Assembly: GCA_040830705.1 (NCBI GenBank)
Contig: JBFOME010000005.1
Coordinates: 62,001-126,000, forward strand
DNA: 64,000 nucleotides
Source: Ruegeria_C sp040830705
Lineage (GTDB): Bacteria > Pseudomonadota > Alphaproteobacteria > Rhodobacterales > Rhodobacteraceae
Direction: 5' to 3'
Part shown: positions 1 to 7,748 of the stretch, piece by piece
Layout of the letters: every line of letters begins with the position of its first letter
Numbering within the stretch: position 1 is the first letter of the stretch
Program-made: the position numbers and the translations under genes
Notes under the pieces: generated by a model
The model's input: the letters and a program-made list of their open reading frames with translations, nothing else
Databases searched by the model: none
What the model was told of the DNA's origin: nothing

Positions 1-506
1 ACCCGAAGCGGTTCCGGTTTCCACGTCCCCTGCTGGATCGGCCTGATTGCGACCTGTCTTTCTCAGGCCTGAAAACGGCGGTGCTGCGTGCCCGTGACCA
101 GATCGTCGCTGAGAAAGGCGGGCTGACCAGACAGGATCGCGCCGATCTCTGCGCCGGGTTTCAAATGGCGATTACTGACACGCTGACCGAGAAAACGCGG
201 CGGGCAATCAGGCTCTATTTGGGCGAAAACCCTACCTATCCTGTTGTCGCGGTAGCCGGCGGCGTCGCCGCCAATGGCACGATCCGTGCGGCTTTGCAGT
301 CGCTTTGTGAGGAGACCGGCGCACGCTTTCTGGCTCCGCCGCTTGCGCTCTGCACCGACAACGCGGCGATGATTGCTTATGCCGGTCTGGAACGGTTTCG
401 GGCAGGCGCGCGCGACGGCATGGAACTCGCCGCGCGGCCCCGCTGGCCGCTGGACAAGACGAGCCCAGCCATGCTGGGCAGCGGTAAGAAAGGAGCCAAG
501 GCATGA
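1..506 (+). CDS. tsaD: tRNA N6-threonylcarbamoyladenosine synthase subunit TsaD (3' part)
   Basis: TsaD transfers the threonylcarbamoyl group to A37 of ANN-decoding tRNAs, working with TsaB and TsaE in the cytoplasm. The gene enters from the left edge, and about 167 C-terminal residues are visible, read in codons from base 3. The stretch DLSFSGLKTAV and the later VVAVAGGVAANGTIRAAL and LALCTDNAAMIAYAGLERF are signature blocks of the Kae1/TsaD C-terminal half. The stop overlaps the next gene's start (ATGA at 503-506), so translational coupling to gpsA is likely. Its partner tsaE lies 13.5 kb away in this window. The start codon is outside the window. Confidence 0.95.
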   Translation, partial: PKRFRFPRPLLDRPDCDLSFSGLKTAVLRARDQIVAEKGGLTRQDRADLCAGFQMAITDTLTEKTRRAIRLYLGENPTYPVVAVAGGVAANGTIRAALQSLCEETGARFLAPPLALCTDNAAMIAYAGLERFRAGARDGMELAARPRWPLDKTSPAMLGSGKKGAKA

Positions 507-1465
507 GCGTTTCGGTTTTGGGTGCGGGTGCGTTTGGTACAGCGCTCGCCGTGTCGCTCGCGGGGACAGGCCCGGTGACGCTTTGGGCCAGATCGCAGGC
601 ACAAGCTGACGCGATGCAGTCGATGCGCGAGAACAGCGCGCGCCTTCCTGGGGTGGCGCTGCCCGCCAGCCTGACCGTCACCCATGATCTTGCGCAGGCC
701 GCACAAAGCCAATCGCTGTTGCTGGCGGTGCCGATGCAGAAACTGCGAGTGTTTGTAACCGATCATCTGGACACGCTTCGGGATCACGCGCTGGTTGCGT
801 GTTGCAAGGGGATTGAGTTGCAGACCGGGCTGGGCCCCATCGCTGTTATGGCTGATGTCCTGCCCGGCGGACGCACCGCTTTGCTGACGGGCCCAAGCTT
901 CGCCGACGACATTGCGCGAGGCTTGCCAACCGCGCTGACCCTGGCTTGCGCAGACAAGGACCTGGGCGAGACGTTGCAGCATGAGCTGACCACCGCAAAC
1001 CTGCGCCTCTATCGCACCAGCGACACCATCGGGGCCGAGCTAGGTGGGGCGCTGAAGAATGTGATGGCAATCGCCTGCGGAACGGTGATGGGCGCGGGGT
1101 TGGGCGATAGCGCCCGCGCCGCGCTGATGACGCGCGGCTATGCCGAGATGCAGCGTTTTGCGCTGGCTTGTGGTGCGCAGCCCGAGACATTGGCCGGACT
1201 TAGCGGGTTTGGCGATCTGGCACTGACCTGTACCTCCGACTTGTCGCGGAACTATCGTCTTGGGCTGTCTTTGGGCAGATCCGAGGCATTTGACCCTTCG
1301 GTTACGGTCGAAGGGGCGGCAACCGCCTACGCCGTCGTCGCGCGCGCGGATGGTATGGGCATCGACATGCCAATCTCGCGCTGCGTGACCGGGTTACTGG
1401 ATGGTATCTTGACCCCGGACGCAGCGATGGCGCAACTTCTGGCACGACCGCTTAAGGAGGAATGA
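503..1465 (+). CDS. gpsA: glycerol-3-phosphate dehydrogenase [NAD(P)+] GpsA
   Basis: The product is a cytoplasmic enzyme of 320 residues, the usual family length. It reduces dihydroxyacetone phosphate to sn-glycerol 3-phosphate for phospholipid synthesis. The N-terminal Rossmann motif is GAGAFGTALAVSL (about residues 7-19). The segment GGALKNVMAIACG carries the expected catalytic lysine, and SDLSRNYRLG is the family's C-terminal substrate-binding block. The start is set by the 4-base overlap with tsaD and by AAAGGAG at 489-495. The YciI-like gene follows immediately, so tsaD-gpsA-yciI-EVE reads as one transcription unit. Confidence 0.96.
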   Translation: MSVSVLGAGAFGTALAVSLAGTGPVTLWARSQAQADAMQSMRENSARLPGVALPASLTVTHDLAQAAQSQSLLLAVPMQKLRVFVTDHLDTLRDHALVACCKGIELQTGLGPIAVMADVLPGGRTALLTGPSFADDIARGLPTALTLACADKDLGETLQHELTTANLRLYRTSDTIGAELGGALKNVMAIACGTVMGAGLGDSARAALMTRGYAEMQRFALACGAQPETLAGLSGFGDLALTCTSDLSRNYRLGLSLGRSEAFDPSVTVEGAATAYAVVARADGMGIDMPISRCVTGLLDGILTPDAAMAQLLARPLKEE

Positions 1466-1466
1466 T

Positions 1467-1739
1467 ATGCTGATTGCCCTGATCGCGCGCGACAAGGATG
1501 GCGCGCTGCAAACCCGTCTGGACAACCGCTCTGCGCATCTGGCTTATATCGAAGAAAACGCCAGCATGGTCGCGCAGGCCGGGCCGTTGCTGGACGGCGA
1601 GAACATGATCGGGTCGCTGATCATTCTGGACGTGCCCGATATGGCAGCCGCGCAAAGCTGGGCCGATAATGACCCCTACGCCAAGGCCGGACTGTTTCAA
1701 TCGGTCGACCTGATCGTCTGGAAGAAAGTGATCGGGTGA
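1467..1739 (+). CDS. YciI-like protein
   Basis: The 90-residue product matches the YciI family, a small ferredoxin-like alpha/beta fold with a possible His/Asp active-site pair. The visible features are MLIALIARDK at the start, RSAHLAYIEEN, AGPLLDGENMIGSLIILDV, and the closing DPYAKAGLFQSVDLIVWKKV, which is a strong YciI signature. The function is unknown in this context. AAGGAGG at 1454-1460 sits just before the ATG. The gene follows gpsA by one base and its stop overlaps the next start, so it is probably co-expressed with the flanking genes. Confidence 0.88.
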   Translation: MLIALIARDKDGALQTRLDNRSAHLAYIEENASMVAQAGPLLDGENMIGSLIILDVPDMAAAQSWADNDPYAKAGLFQSVDLIVWKKVIG

Positions 1740-2161
1740 TGGCATACTGGCTTTTCAAATCCGAACCCTCGACCTGGAGCTGGGATCAGCAGGTCGCCAA
1801 AGGCGAGGCGGGCGAGGAATGGGACGGCGTGCGCAATTACCAGGCCCGCAATCACATGCGCGCCATGAAGCTTGGGGATCGCGGGTTCTTTTACCATTCG
1901 CAGAAGGAAAAAGCCGTGGTCGGAATTGTCGAGGTCTGCGCTGAGGCGCATCCAGACAGCACCACGGATGACGAACGCTGGGAATGCGTGGATATCAAGG
2001 CGGTCCGACCTTTTGCCGAACCGGTCACGCTTGATCAGGTCAAGGCTGAGGAATCGCTGGCCGAGATGGTTCTGGTCAAAAGTTCGCGCCTGTCGGTACA
2101 ACCCGTCAGCGAGGAAGAGTGGCGCAAAATCTGCGCCCTGGGGCAGACAGACGCGGATTGA
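1739..2161 (+). CDS. EVE domain-containing protein
   Basis: The 140-residue product consists of a single EVE (PUA-like) domain, a fold that binds modified bases in nucleic acids. Recognisable blocks are MAYWLFKSEPSTWSWDQQ at the N-terminus, WDGVRNYQARNHMRAMKLGDRGFFYHS, VVGIVEV, and the later KAEESLAEMVLVKSSRLSVQPV. A GTG codon lies one position upstream (1736), but the ATG overlapping the previous gene's stop is the more natural start. It is last in the tsaD-gpsA-yciI run. Proximity to a tRNA-modification gene fits the fold but does not prove a role in tRNA biology. Confidence 0.9.
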   Translation: MAYWLFKSEPSTWSWDQQVAKGEAGEEWDGVRNYQARNHMRAMKLGDRGFFYHSQKEKAVVGIVEVCAEAHPDSTTDDERWECVDIKAVRPFAEPVTLDQVKAEESLAEMVLVKSSRLSVQPVSEEEWRKICALGQTDAD

Positions 2162-2203
2162 TCGTGCATCGTTCGCTTAACCCCTAAAGCGGAGACTACG
2201 CAC

Positions 2204-2599
2204 ATGGAATTGCTCAATATCATTATCGCCGTAGTCGCGGCATTTGCTGTCGGGTCGGTCTGGTACATGAAGCTGGCCGAACCGTGGATGGAAGCATCGG
2301 GCGTACCCCGCGGACCGGATGGTCAGCCCGAGGGCGGAATGAATCCCAAGATTTTTGCGATGGGTTTCGTATTGCAACTGATCGTGGCCGGCATGATGAG
2401 CCATGTGTTCCGCATGAGCGGCATCGCCTCGATCGGTGCCGGCCTGCTCAGCGGGATCGGTGTCGGGCTGTTTTTCATCTCGCCCTGGATCGCTTTGAAC
2501 AACATGTACTCCATGCGGCCGTTCAAGCTGACGCTGATCGATGGGGGCTATGCCACACTTGCCTGCGGCATCATGGGTGTGGTTCTAACACTGTTCTAG
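2204..2599 (+). CDS. DUF1761 membrane protein
   Basis: The 131-residue protein has about four hydrophobic segments (roughly residues 3-22, 50-68, 72-95 and 108-131). The pattern VVAAFAVGSVWYMKLAEPWM followed later by GIGVGLFFISPWIALNNMY is typical of DUF1761. The function is unknown. The CGGAG element upstream of 2204 serves as ribosome binding site. It is separated from the EVE gene by 42 bases, so it could belong to the same transcript or have its own promoter. Confidence 0.85.
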   Translation: MELLNIIIAVVAAFAVGSVWYMKLAEPWMEASGVPRGPDGQPEGGMNPKIFAMGFVLQLIVAGMMSHVFRMSGIASIGAGLLSGIGVGLFFISPWIALNNMYSMRPFKLTLIDGGYATLACGIMGVVLTLF

Positions 2600-2618
2600 A
2601 AAAAATGTGCGGCTAATT

Positions 2619-2650
2619 GGGGAAGGTCCTGACGATCCAGAACCTTCCCC
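2619..2650 (+). terminator. inverted repeat after the DUF1761 gene, possible terminator
   Basis: Nine-base arms GGGGAAGGT (2619-2627) and ACCTTCCCC (2642-2650) enclose a 14-base loop, starting 19 bases after the DUF1761 stop. No U-run follows, so it could be a Rho-dependent or weak terminator. The rest of 2600-2825 shows nothing coding. Confidence 0.45.
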
Positions 2651-2781
2651 GTCCCCACGTGCTCCCTACTCACCACACGCGAAAAAATCCGAAGGTTTGA
2701 CCGTCCTGGTCCTTGGGATCACTATCCGCCATTGGACCTTGATTGGCAAACTCTAAGCGTCTCAGATTGAAATAAAATTTG

Positions 2782-2811
2782 AAGCGCCCACCTTCTTTCA
2801 GACAGGCGCTT
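2782..2811 (-). terminator. terminator of the DUF2853 gene
   Basis: On the minus strand the arms AAGCGCC and GGCGCTT (forward 2805-2811 and 2782-2788) are followed by a T-rich run (CAAATTTTATTTC). This is a reasonable intrinsic terminator just downstream of the stop at 2826. Confidence 0.6.
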
Positions 2812-2825
2812 TGTGGTCTGCGGCG

Positions 2826-3167
2826 TCAGCCGTAGATCGATTCCTTGCCGAAATGTTTGGTCAGCATGTAATAGACAACCGCCCGGTATTTGTTGCGCTC
2901 GGATTTGCCGTAGGTTTCCACTGCCGAATTTATGGCCGCCATCAATTCAGGTCCGTCCGCGAGGCCCAGTTTCTTGATCAGATAGTTCTTTTTGACCGTT
3001 TCCAGCTCGCTCTCCTGACTGGCCGCAACTGTGGCGGCATCCGCGTCATAGATCGCCGGGCCACAGCCGATAGCGACCTTGGTCAATAGGTCCATATCAG
3101 GATCGATCCCGCATTTGTTTTTCAAATCGTCGGCATATTGCGCGATCAGATCGTCGCGTTTTCCCAT
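2826..3167 (-). CDS. DUF2853 family protein
   Basis: The 113-residue soluble protein is predicted to be mostly helical. It begins MGKRDDLIAQYADDLKNKCG and ends in RNKYRAVVYYMLTKHFGKES, which is the DUF2853 signature. The family is small, alphaproteobacteria-rich and of unknown function. A GGGAGA element precedes the ATG. It is divergent from the DUF899 gene across a 199-bp gap (3168-3366) that holds AT-rich sequence near 3310-3335 but no motif I could assign. Confidence 0.85.
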   Translation of the reverse strand: MGKRDDLIAQYADDLKNKCGIDPDMDLLTKVAIGCGPAIYDADAATVAASQESELETVKKNYLIKKLGLADGPELMAAINSAVETYGKSERNKYRAVVYYMLTKHFGKESIYG

Positions 3168-3366
3168 AGCAAATCTCCCGTAATGAATATGTTTGTAGGG
3201 CGCGCGCGTCCCGACGCGAAAGCTAGTGAGCCAGGTGAACCATACAAAGGGAAAAATCCGTTCTGTTCCCCCTATCGGCGGCCAGCATCCAACCTGTTGC
3301 GAATTCGTGGATTTTATTTTAACATTTTAGTTAAACAGTGCTCATTCGAGATCGGGAGACCAGAAT

Positions 3367-4014
3367 ATGACCGTATCCTTTCCAAACGAATCCCCCGCCT
3401 ATCGCGACGCCCGCAATGCGCTGCTGAACTCGGAGCTGGACCTGCGCCAGAAGACCGAAGAGGTGGCCGCCCTTCGGCGTGCGCTGCCAAAGGGTGGCAC
3501 CATTGCCAAGGACTACAGCTTTACCTCGCTGGATGGCTCTGCGGCACCGCTGTCGTCACTATTTGGCGATCATGACACGCTGGCGATCTATTCTCTGATG
3601 TATGGGCCGCAAGCCGAGGCACCCTGCCCGGCCTGTTCGTCGCTGCTGGATGGGCTTGCCGGTCACGTAGGACAACTCTCGCGGCGGATCTCGCTTGTGA
3701 TCGTGGCGCAAAACACCCCTGAGAAACTGACCGCACTGTCCGCGCATATGGGATGGCAGGCGCTGCCGCTTTATTCGGCGCTGGGGACGTCTTATCAGCG
3801 TGACTACCTGGCCGAGAATTCAGACGGCAATCAAATGCCGATGATGAATGTCTTTTGCCGGGATGGCGACGGCATCCATCATTTCTGGGGATCCGAGATG
3901 CTGTTCGAGCCCAGCCCCTGGCATCCGCGTCATATGGATACTGTGTGGCCGCTCTGGAATGTGCTGGACATGACACCGCAAGGACGCGGCGATTTCATGC
4001 CCTCCCTGCGCTGA
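3367..4014 (+). CDS. DUF899 thioredoxin-like protein
   Basis: The 215-residue protein resembles DUF899, a thioredoxin-fold family. Around residues 45-90 it reads DYSFTSLDGSAAPLSSLFG and then SLMYGPQAEAPCPACSSLLDGLAG, where a CPAC dithiol sits at the position of the thioredoxin-like active site. The C-terminal HFWGSEMLFEPSPWHPRHMDTVWPLWNVLDMTP is strongly family-like. The substrate is unknown, and peroxide or disulfide chemistry is an inference from the fold. GGGAGA at 3355-3360 precedes the ATG. The gene converges on ahcY across a strong hairpin. Confidence 0.85.
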   Translation: MTVSFPNESPAYRDARNALLNSELDLRQKTEEVAALRRALPKGGTIAKDYSFTSLDGSAAPLSSLFGDHDTLAIYSLMYGPQAEAPCPACSSLLDGLAGHVGQLSRRISLVIVAQNTPEKLTALSAHMGWQALPLYSALGTSYQRDYLAENSDGNQMPMMNVFCRDGDGIHHFWGSEMLFEPSPWHPRHMDTVWPLWNVLDMTPQGRGDFMPSLR

Positions 4015-4025
4015 GGCAGGATTGA

Positions 4026-4050
4026 GGCCGGGCAGGTGAACTGCCCGGCC
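4026..4050. terminator. bidirectional hairpin between DUF899 gene and ahcY
   Basis: A perfect 10-bp inverted repeat, GGCCGGGCAG (4026-4035) and CTGCCCGGCC (4041-4050), has a 5-base loop and sits between two convergent stop codons. It lacks a clear U-run on either side. Confidence 0.55.
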
Positions 4051-4062
4051 CCGCCGCCCGGT

Positions 4063-5451
4063 TCAATACCGGTAATGTTCGGGCTTGTAAGGGCCTTCCG
4101 GCTTCACGCCGATATAGGCCGCCTGGTCGCTGTCCATCTGGGTCAGCTTCACGCCGATCCGGTCCAGATGCAGGCGGGCAACCTTCTCATCCAGATGCTT
4201 GGGCAGGATGTAGACCTTGTTTTCGTACTCATCACCTTTGGTGAACAGTTCGATCTGCGCCAGAACCTGATTGGTGAAGGACGCGGACATCACAAACGAG
4301 GGGTGCCCGGTGGCGTTACCAAGGTTCAGCAGACGGCCTTCGGACAGTAGGATGATCCGGTTGCCCGAGGGCATCTCGATCATGTCCACCTGTTCCTTGA
4401 TGTTGGTCCATTTGTGGTTCTTCAGGCTGGCCACCTGAATTTCATTGTCGAAGTGACCTATGTTACCGACGATGGCCATGTCCTTCATCTTGCGCATATG
4501 CTCGATGCGGATCACGTCCTTGTTGCCCGTGGTGGTGATGAAGATATCGGCCGATGCGACCTCATCTTCCAGCAGGGTGACTTCGAAGCCGTCCATTGCG
4601 GCTTGCAGAGCGCAGATCGGGTCGACTTCGGTCACTTTCACCCGGGCACCGGCACCGCGAAGAGATGCGGCCGAACCCTTGCCGACATCACCATAACCGC
4701 AAACCACGGCAACCTTGCCGGCCATCATGGTGTCAGTGGCGCGGCGGATGCCGTCGACCAACGATTCCTTGCAGCCGTATTTGTTGTCGAATTTCGACTT
4801 GGTAACCGAGTCGTTCACGTTGATCGCCGGGAACGGCAGTTGGCCGTCTTTCACCAGCTGATACAGACGGTTGACGCCGGTGGTGGTTTCTTCGGACACG
4901 CCTTGGATCTGGTCGCGCATCTTGGTGAACCAACCGGGCGAGGCCGCCAAGCGTTTGGCGATCTGCTTCTTGATCACCTCTTCCTCTTCCGAGCCTGGAA
5001 CGGGAATGATGTCTTCCCCTGCTTCGGCGCGGGCGCCCAGAAGGATGTAGAGCGTCGCATCGCCGCCATCGTCCAGGATCATGTTCGGGCCGTCCTCGAA
5101 CAGGAAGGATTTGTCCAGATAATCCCAATGCTCTTCCAGCGTTTGGCCTTTGATGGCGAATACCGGAATATCCGCCGCCGCAATCGCCGCAGCGGCATGA
5201 TCTTGGGTCGAAAAGATGTTGCAGGAGGCCCAGCGCACATCCGCGCCCAGCGCCACCAGCGTCTCGATCAACACTGCGGTCTGAATGGTCATGTGCAATG
5301 ACCCTACGATCCGCGCGCCCTTCAGCGGTTTGCTCTCGCCATACTCCGCCCGCAGGGACATCAGGCCCGGCATCTCGGTTTCAGCGATATTCAATTCTTT
5401 GCGGCCAAACTCGGCCAACGAAATGTCTTTGACGACGTAGTCGTTGCTCAT
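4063..5451 (-). CDS. ahcY: S-adenosylhomocysteinase AhcY
   Basis: AhcY hydrolyses S-adenosylhomocysteine to adenosine and homocysteine, closing the activated-methyl cycle in the cytoplasm. The 462-residue product is the normal length. Visible blocks are GSLHMTIQTAVLIETLVALGADVRW, SCNIFSTQDHAAAAIA, the NAD-binding GYGDVGKGSAASLRGAGARV, and the C-terminal GPYKPEHYRY that ends members of the family. The ATG at 5449-5451 is preceded by GGAG at good spacing, and a GTG one codon earlier is less likely. I looked for an SAH riboswitch in the leader and could not match one. Confidence 0.97.
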   Translation of the reverse strand: MSNDYVVKDISLAEFGRKELNIAETEMPGLMSLRAEYGESKPLKGARIVGSLHMTIQTAVLIETLVALGADVRWASCNIFSTQDHAAAAIAAADIPVFAIKGQTLEEHWDYLDKSFLFEDGPNMILDDGGDATLYILLGARAEAGEDIIPVPGSEEEEVIKKQIAKRLAASPGWFTKMRDQIQGVSEETTTGVNRLYQLVKDGQLPFPAINVNDSVTKSKFDNKYGCKESLVDGIRRATDTMMAGKVAVVCGYGDVGKGSAASLRGAGARVKVTEVDPICALQAAMDGFEVTLLEDEVASADIFITTTGNKDVIRIEHMRKMKDMAIVGNIGHFDNEIQVASLKNHKWTNIKEQVDMIEMPSGNRIILLSEGRLLNLGNATGHPSFVMSASFTNQVLAQIELFTKGDEYENKVYILPKHLDEKVARLHLDRIGVKLTQMDSDQAAYIGVKPEGPYKPEHYRY

Positions 5452-5768
5452 CACGATACTCCAGCTCGTTTGCCAAGGCCTTTAGCATTCAAACTATGGT
5501 CCGACAACGCGAATTCAGATCGTAGAATGAGCTTGAGTTGGAGCTACGTGCAGCCACGCCAAATCCGATGCTTACCGCAAAAGGCGAGACATCGCGATTC
5601 CCTGCCGAGTACTGCGATCGGCTTGACGTCAAACGATCAGACGAGCGCACCGCTGCTTCCACTGCAAAGAACTCGCAGCTGGATCCGTGATCCTTAGACG
5701 CCGAAGGGGTTTCGGCTGATAATTGGGGGAGAGGGGGAAGGGACGCGTTCGCTAAAACTGGCCCCGGG
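5452..5768. other. 317-bp intergenic leader region of ahcY
   Basis: No credible gene is present. It contains the ahcY leader and, at 5700-5716, a short hairpin (arms GCCGAA and TTCGGC, 5-base loop) nearer the secreted-protein gene's stop. No promoter was clear enough to place. The ahcY promoter must lie here, because both flanking genes are on the minus strand. Confidence 0.5.
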
Positions 5769-6083
5769 TCAACTTGGTGTACCGTCCGGAATGACAACTG
5801 GGACGGCTTCGAAAAAATCAGTGCCTGCGGCGACAATACAGGAAATGCCGTTGGCCTGGGTCAGTAGAACGGTGAAAGTTCCGGTTTTTTCAGAGGTCCA
5901 GATTTCCATCACCGAATGCGAACCTCGTACATTCTGAAGACCACCGACTTTCAATTGCTCGGAATATTTGTCCTTCAGATTGGCGACAACACTGTCGCGG
6001 GCTCCGCAAGAGGCGGCGAGGGCTGGCGGCGCAGTGGCGGCCATGCCGAAAGTCAGGGCAACACCTAACAAACGCTTGAACAT
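5769..6083 (-). CDS. small secreted protein of unknown function
   Basis: The 104-residue product opens with a clear Sec signal peptide: MFKRLLG, a hydrophobic stretch, and a likely cut after PPALA or ALAAS. The mature part, about 80 residues, contains two cysteines (one in SCGARDSVVANLKDKY and one in GISCIVAAGTDF) that could form a disulfide in the periplasm. AAAGGAGC precedes the ATG. I do not recognise a named family. It is divergent from the HD hydrolase gene across 206 bases. Confidence 0.75.
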   Translation of the reverse strand: MFKRLLGVALTFGMAATAPPALAASCGARDSVVANLKDKYSEQLKVGGLQNVRGSHSVMEIWTSEKTGTFTVLLTQANGISCIVAAGTDFFEAVPVVIPDGTPS

Positions 6084-6289
6084 GACAAGCTCCTTTCGTT
6101 ACAGGTTTCTGTCTGAGAGGGCCGCTTAGGGAGGAAAATGCGTCCCCCTCGATTAATATATCGTGATCCCGTACCCGTTTTTCAAACCACGGGCGCTCAA
6201 TAAATTGTTCGCAATGCGTGATCAGGATAGGGAACATTGTGCGATCGAATTGTGGCAAAAACATGGCAAACACGAAGGGCTGTGGCTGA

Positions 6290-6883
6290 ATGGCAACGCA
6301 AACACGAGCTTGGCAGCGGATGTTATCGGGGCGGCGACTGGACTTACTGGATCCGACGCCAGTGGATATCGAGATCGAAGATATTGCCCATGGGTTGGCT
6401 TTTGTGGCCCGTTGGAACGGTCAGACCAAGGGTGATTTTGCCTATTCCGTCGCCGAACATTCTTTGCTGGTCGAGGAACTTTTTGGCCGGATTTCCCCCA
6501 AAGCACCGCCAAAATGGCGGCTGGCGGCCTTGCTACATGACGCACCGGAATACGTGATCGGCGACATGATCTCGCCGGTGAAATCCGCCGTCGGGGCCGA
6601 CTACGGCAAGCTCGACGACCGATTGGCGGCAGCGATCCACATCCGGTTCGGCCTGCCTGCGGCAGTGCCCAAGACCATAAAGCGGCAGATCAAGAAAGCC
6701 GACAAGATCAGCGCCTGGATGGAGGCCACGCAAATCGCGGGCTTCTCGGAAAGCGAGGCTAGTAAATTCTTTGGCCAACCCGATACCACTATAATGGATG
6801 GATTGCAGATCAGATTGCGCCCGCCGCTTGACGTGAGATGCGCCTTCACCGAAAGGCATTCGCAGCTACTGGCCGAGATCTAG
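6290..6883 (+). CDS. HD-domain phosphohydrolase (YfbR-like)
   Basis: The 197-residue protein has the HD metal-binding pattern: H57 in AYSVAEHSLLVEEL, H83-D84 in AALLHDAPEYVIGDMISPVK, and D138 in KKADKISAW. This arrangement resembles YfbR-type 5'-deoxynucleotidases that release deoxynucleosides from dNMPs, so a nucleotide phosphohydrolase role is inferred. The ATG at 6290 has only a weak purine tract upstream. The transposase remnant starts at once after the stop, so this gene marks the left border of the accessory islet. Its C-terminus appears intact. Confidence 0.82.
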   Translation: MATQTRAWQRMLSGRRLDLLDPTPVDIEIEDIAHGLAFVARWNGQTKGDFAYSVAEHSLLVEELFGRISPKAPPKWRLAALLHDAPEYVIGDMISPVKSAVGADYGKLDDRLAAAIHIRFGLPAAVPKTIKRQIKKADKISAWMEATQIAGFSESEASKFFGQPDTTIMDGLQIRLRPPLDVRCAFTERHSQLLAEI

Positions 6884-6884
6884 G

Positions 6885-7196
6885 CGTTCGTCCCGCCGTC
6901 TGGTGGACCGCGGCTACGATTCCGATAGCATCACGAGATCTTTGGACGTGAAGAAAGTGCTACCGGTGATCCCTACGCGCCAATGCCGAAAAAGGCGCGT
7001 CGGTCTGGACCGTTAGCACTACCGCCTGCGAAACTGGGTCAGGCGCTGTTTCAACGAACTCAAGAATGCCAGACATGTCGGAACCCGCTGCGATAAAATG
7101 GCAGAAAGCCTCCCGGGCTTCATAGATTTCATAGATATTGTGTCGATCCAGATCTTGTTTCGCCGTTTGCCAACGTGGCCTGAAATCTCAAAATAG
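6885..7196 (+). pseudogene. IS5-type transposase C-terminal remnant
   Basis: Read in the frame of base 6903, the DNA gives VDRGYDSDSI, then VLPVIPTR, an in-frame TAG at 7014-7016, then HYRLRNWVRRCFNELKN, ARHVGTRCDK and GFIDFIDIVSIQIL. This is the C-terminal DDE block of IS5/IS427-like transposases: the catalytic region around DRGYDS, then the YRLRN...CF..LK (Y-R-E-like) block. The N-terminal half is missing and the stop replaces a residue before the YRLRN block, so the gene is dead. I could not place terminal inverted repeats or a target duplication. Confidence 0.8.
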
Positions 7197-7362
7197 TTTA
7201 ATCCTACTTTCCCGAAAAATGAACTTTGCATTTCTAGGTTTTCTTTTGACGAAATCAAAAAGGCTTTGATCGGCAAGGCAAAACGAAAGCTCTTCGCCGG
7301 ATGGAATGAAGTGCGGATGCCAAGCCATGAGCGAAACGTGATTACTGGAAAGGAACCCTAGA

Positions 7363-7710
7363 ATGGAACAGCCTTTAGACATTTTTCAAATCCTCTCAGC
7401 GAGAAAAGAAGAGTTCTGTTCCAAGATGCGAGCAGATGAAAACTACAGAAATAAGGCGATCGAATACCCAAGACAGGCGTTCAGGGATTTGGGCTTTGAA
7501 CTTCCGGAAGGCATTGATGTCAAGCTCTTGATAGACAACGAAAATGTGCAGTATATCCATATTCCGCTTGCGCCGGTGGAAGGCGAAATCACCGATCAAG
7601 ACCTGTTGTTATCTCAAGGTGGGACAACAGCGTGGTGCATAATCGCCGCTTCTGGAGTGGTCAGCGCAATTGCGTCGGCGACAGCCATTGTATCAATCAA
7701 TGAGAACTAA
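7363..7710 (+). CDS. NHLP-type RiPP precursor peptide 1
   Basis: The 115-residue product looks like a ribosomal natural-product precursor with a nitrile-hydratase-alpha-like leader. Residues 12-70 hold the leader pattern (R.....C.KM....YR..A...P, then FRDLGFELPEGIDVKLLIDNE, then VQYIHIPLAP). This is followed by EGEITDQDLLLSQGG with Gly-Gly at 86-87, a classic leader-peptidase site. The putative core (88-115) starts TTAWC and is rich in Ala, Val, Ile and Ser, with a single cysteine (C92) and a charged-poor tail ending SINEN. AAGGA at 7350-7354 precedes the ATG. GC content is clearly lower than in neighbouring housekeeping genes. No maturation enzyme is adjacent, so the modification type is unknown. 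Confidence 0.82.
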   Translation: MEQPLDIFQILSARKEEFCSKMRADENYRNKAIEYPRQAFRDLGFELPEGIDVKLLIDNENVQYIHIPLAPVEGEITDQDLLLSQGGTTAWCIIAASGVVSAIASATAIVSINEN

Positions 7711-7748
7711 GCCTACTCAATCTAACCACAAACAAAAGGTTTTGAAAA

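Noticed and set aside
4414..5301. 295-codon open frame antisense to ahcY
   Set aside because: It is a shadow frame with His/Arg/Gly-rich low-complexity translation and no motif, opposite a canonical enzyme gene.
5452..5530. Possible SAH riboswitch in the ahcY leader
   Set aside because: I could not align the conserved SAH-riboswitch core or pseudoknot to this leader. A covariance-model search would decide.
7246..7274. TTGACG upstream of the precursor genes as a promoter
   Set aside because: The -35 is good, but no acceptable -10 hexamer occurs 16-18 bases downstream.
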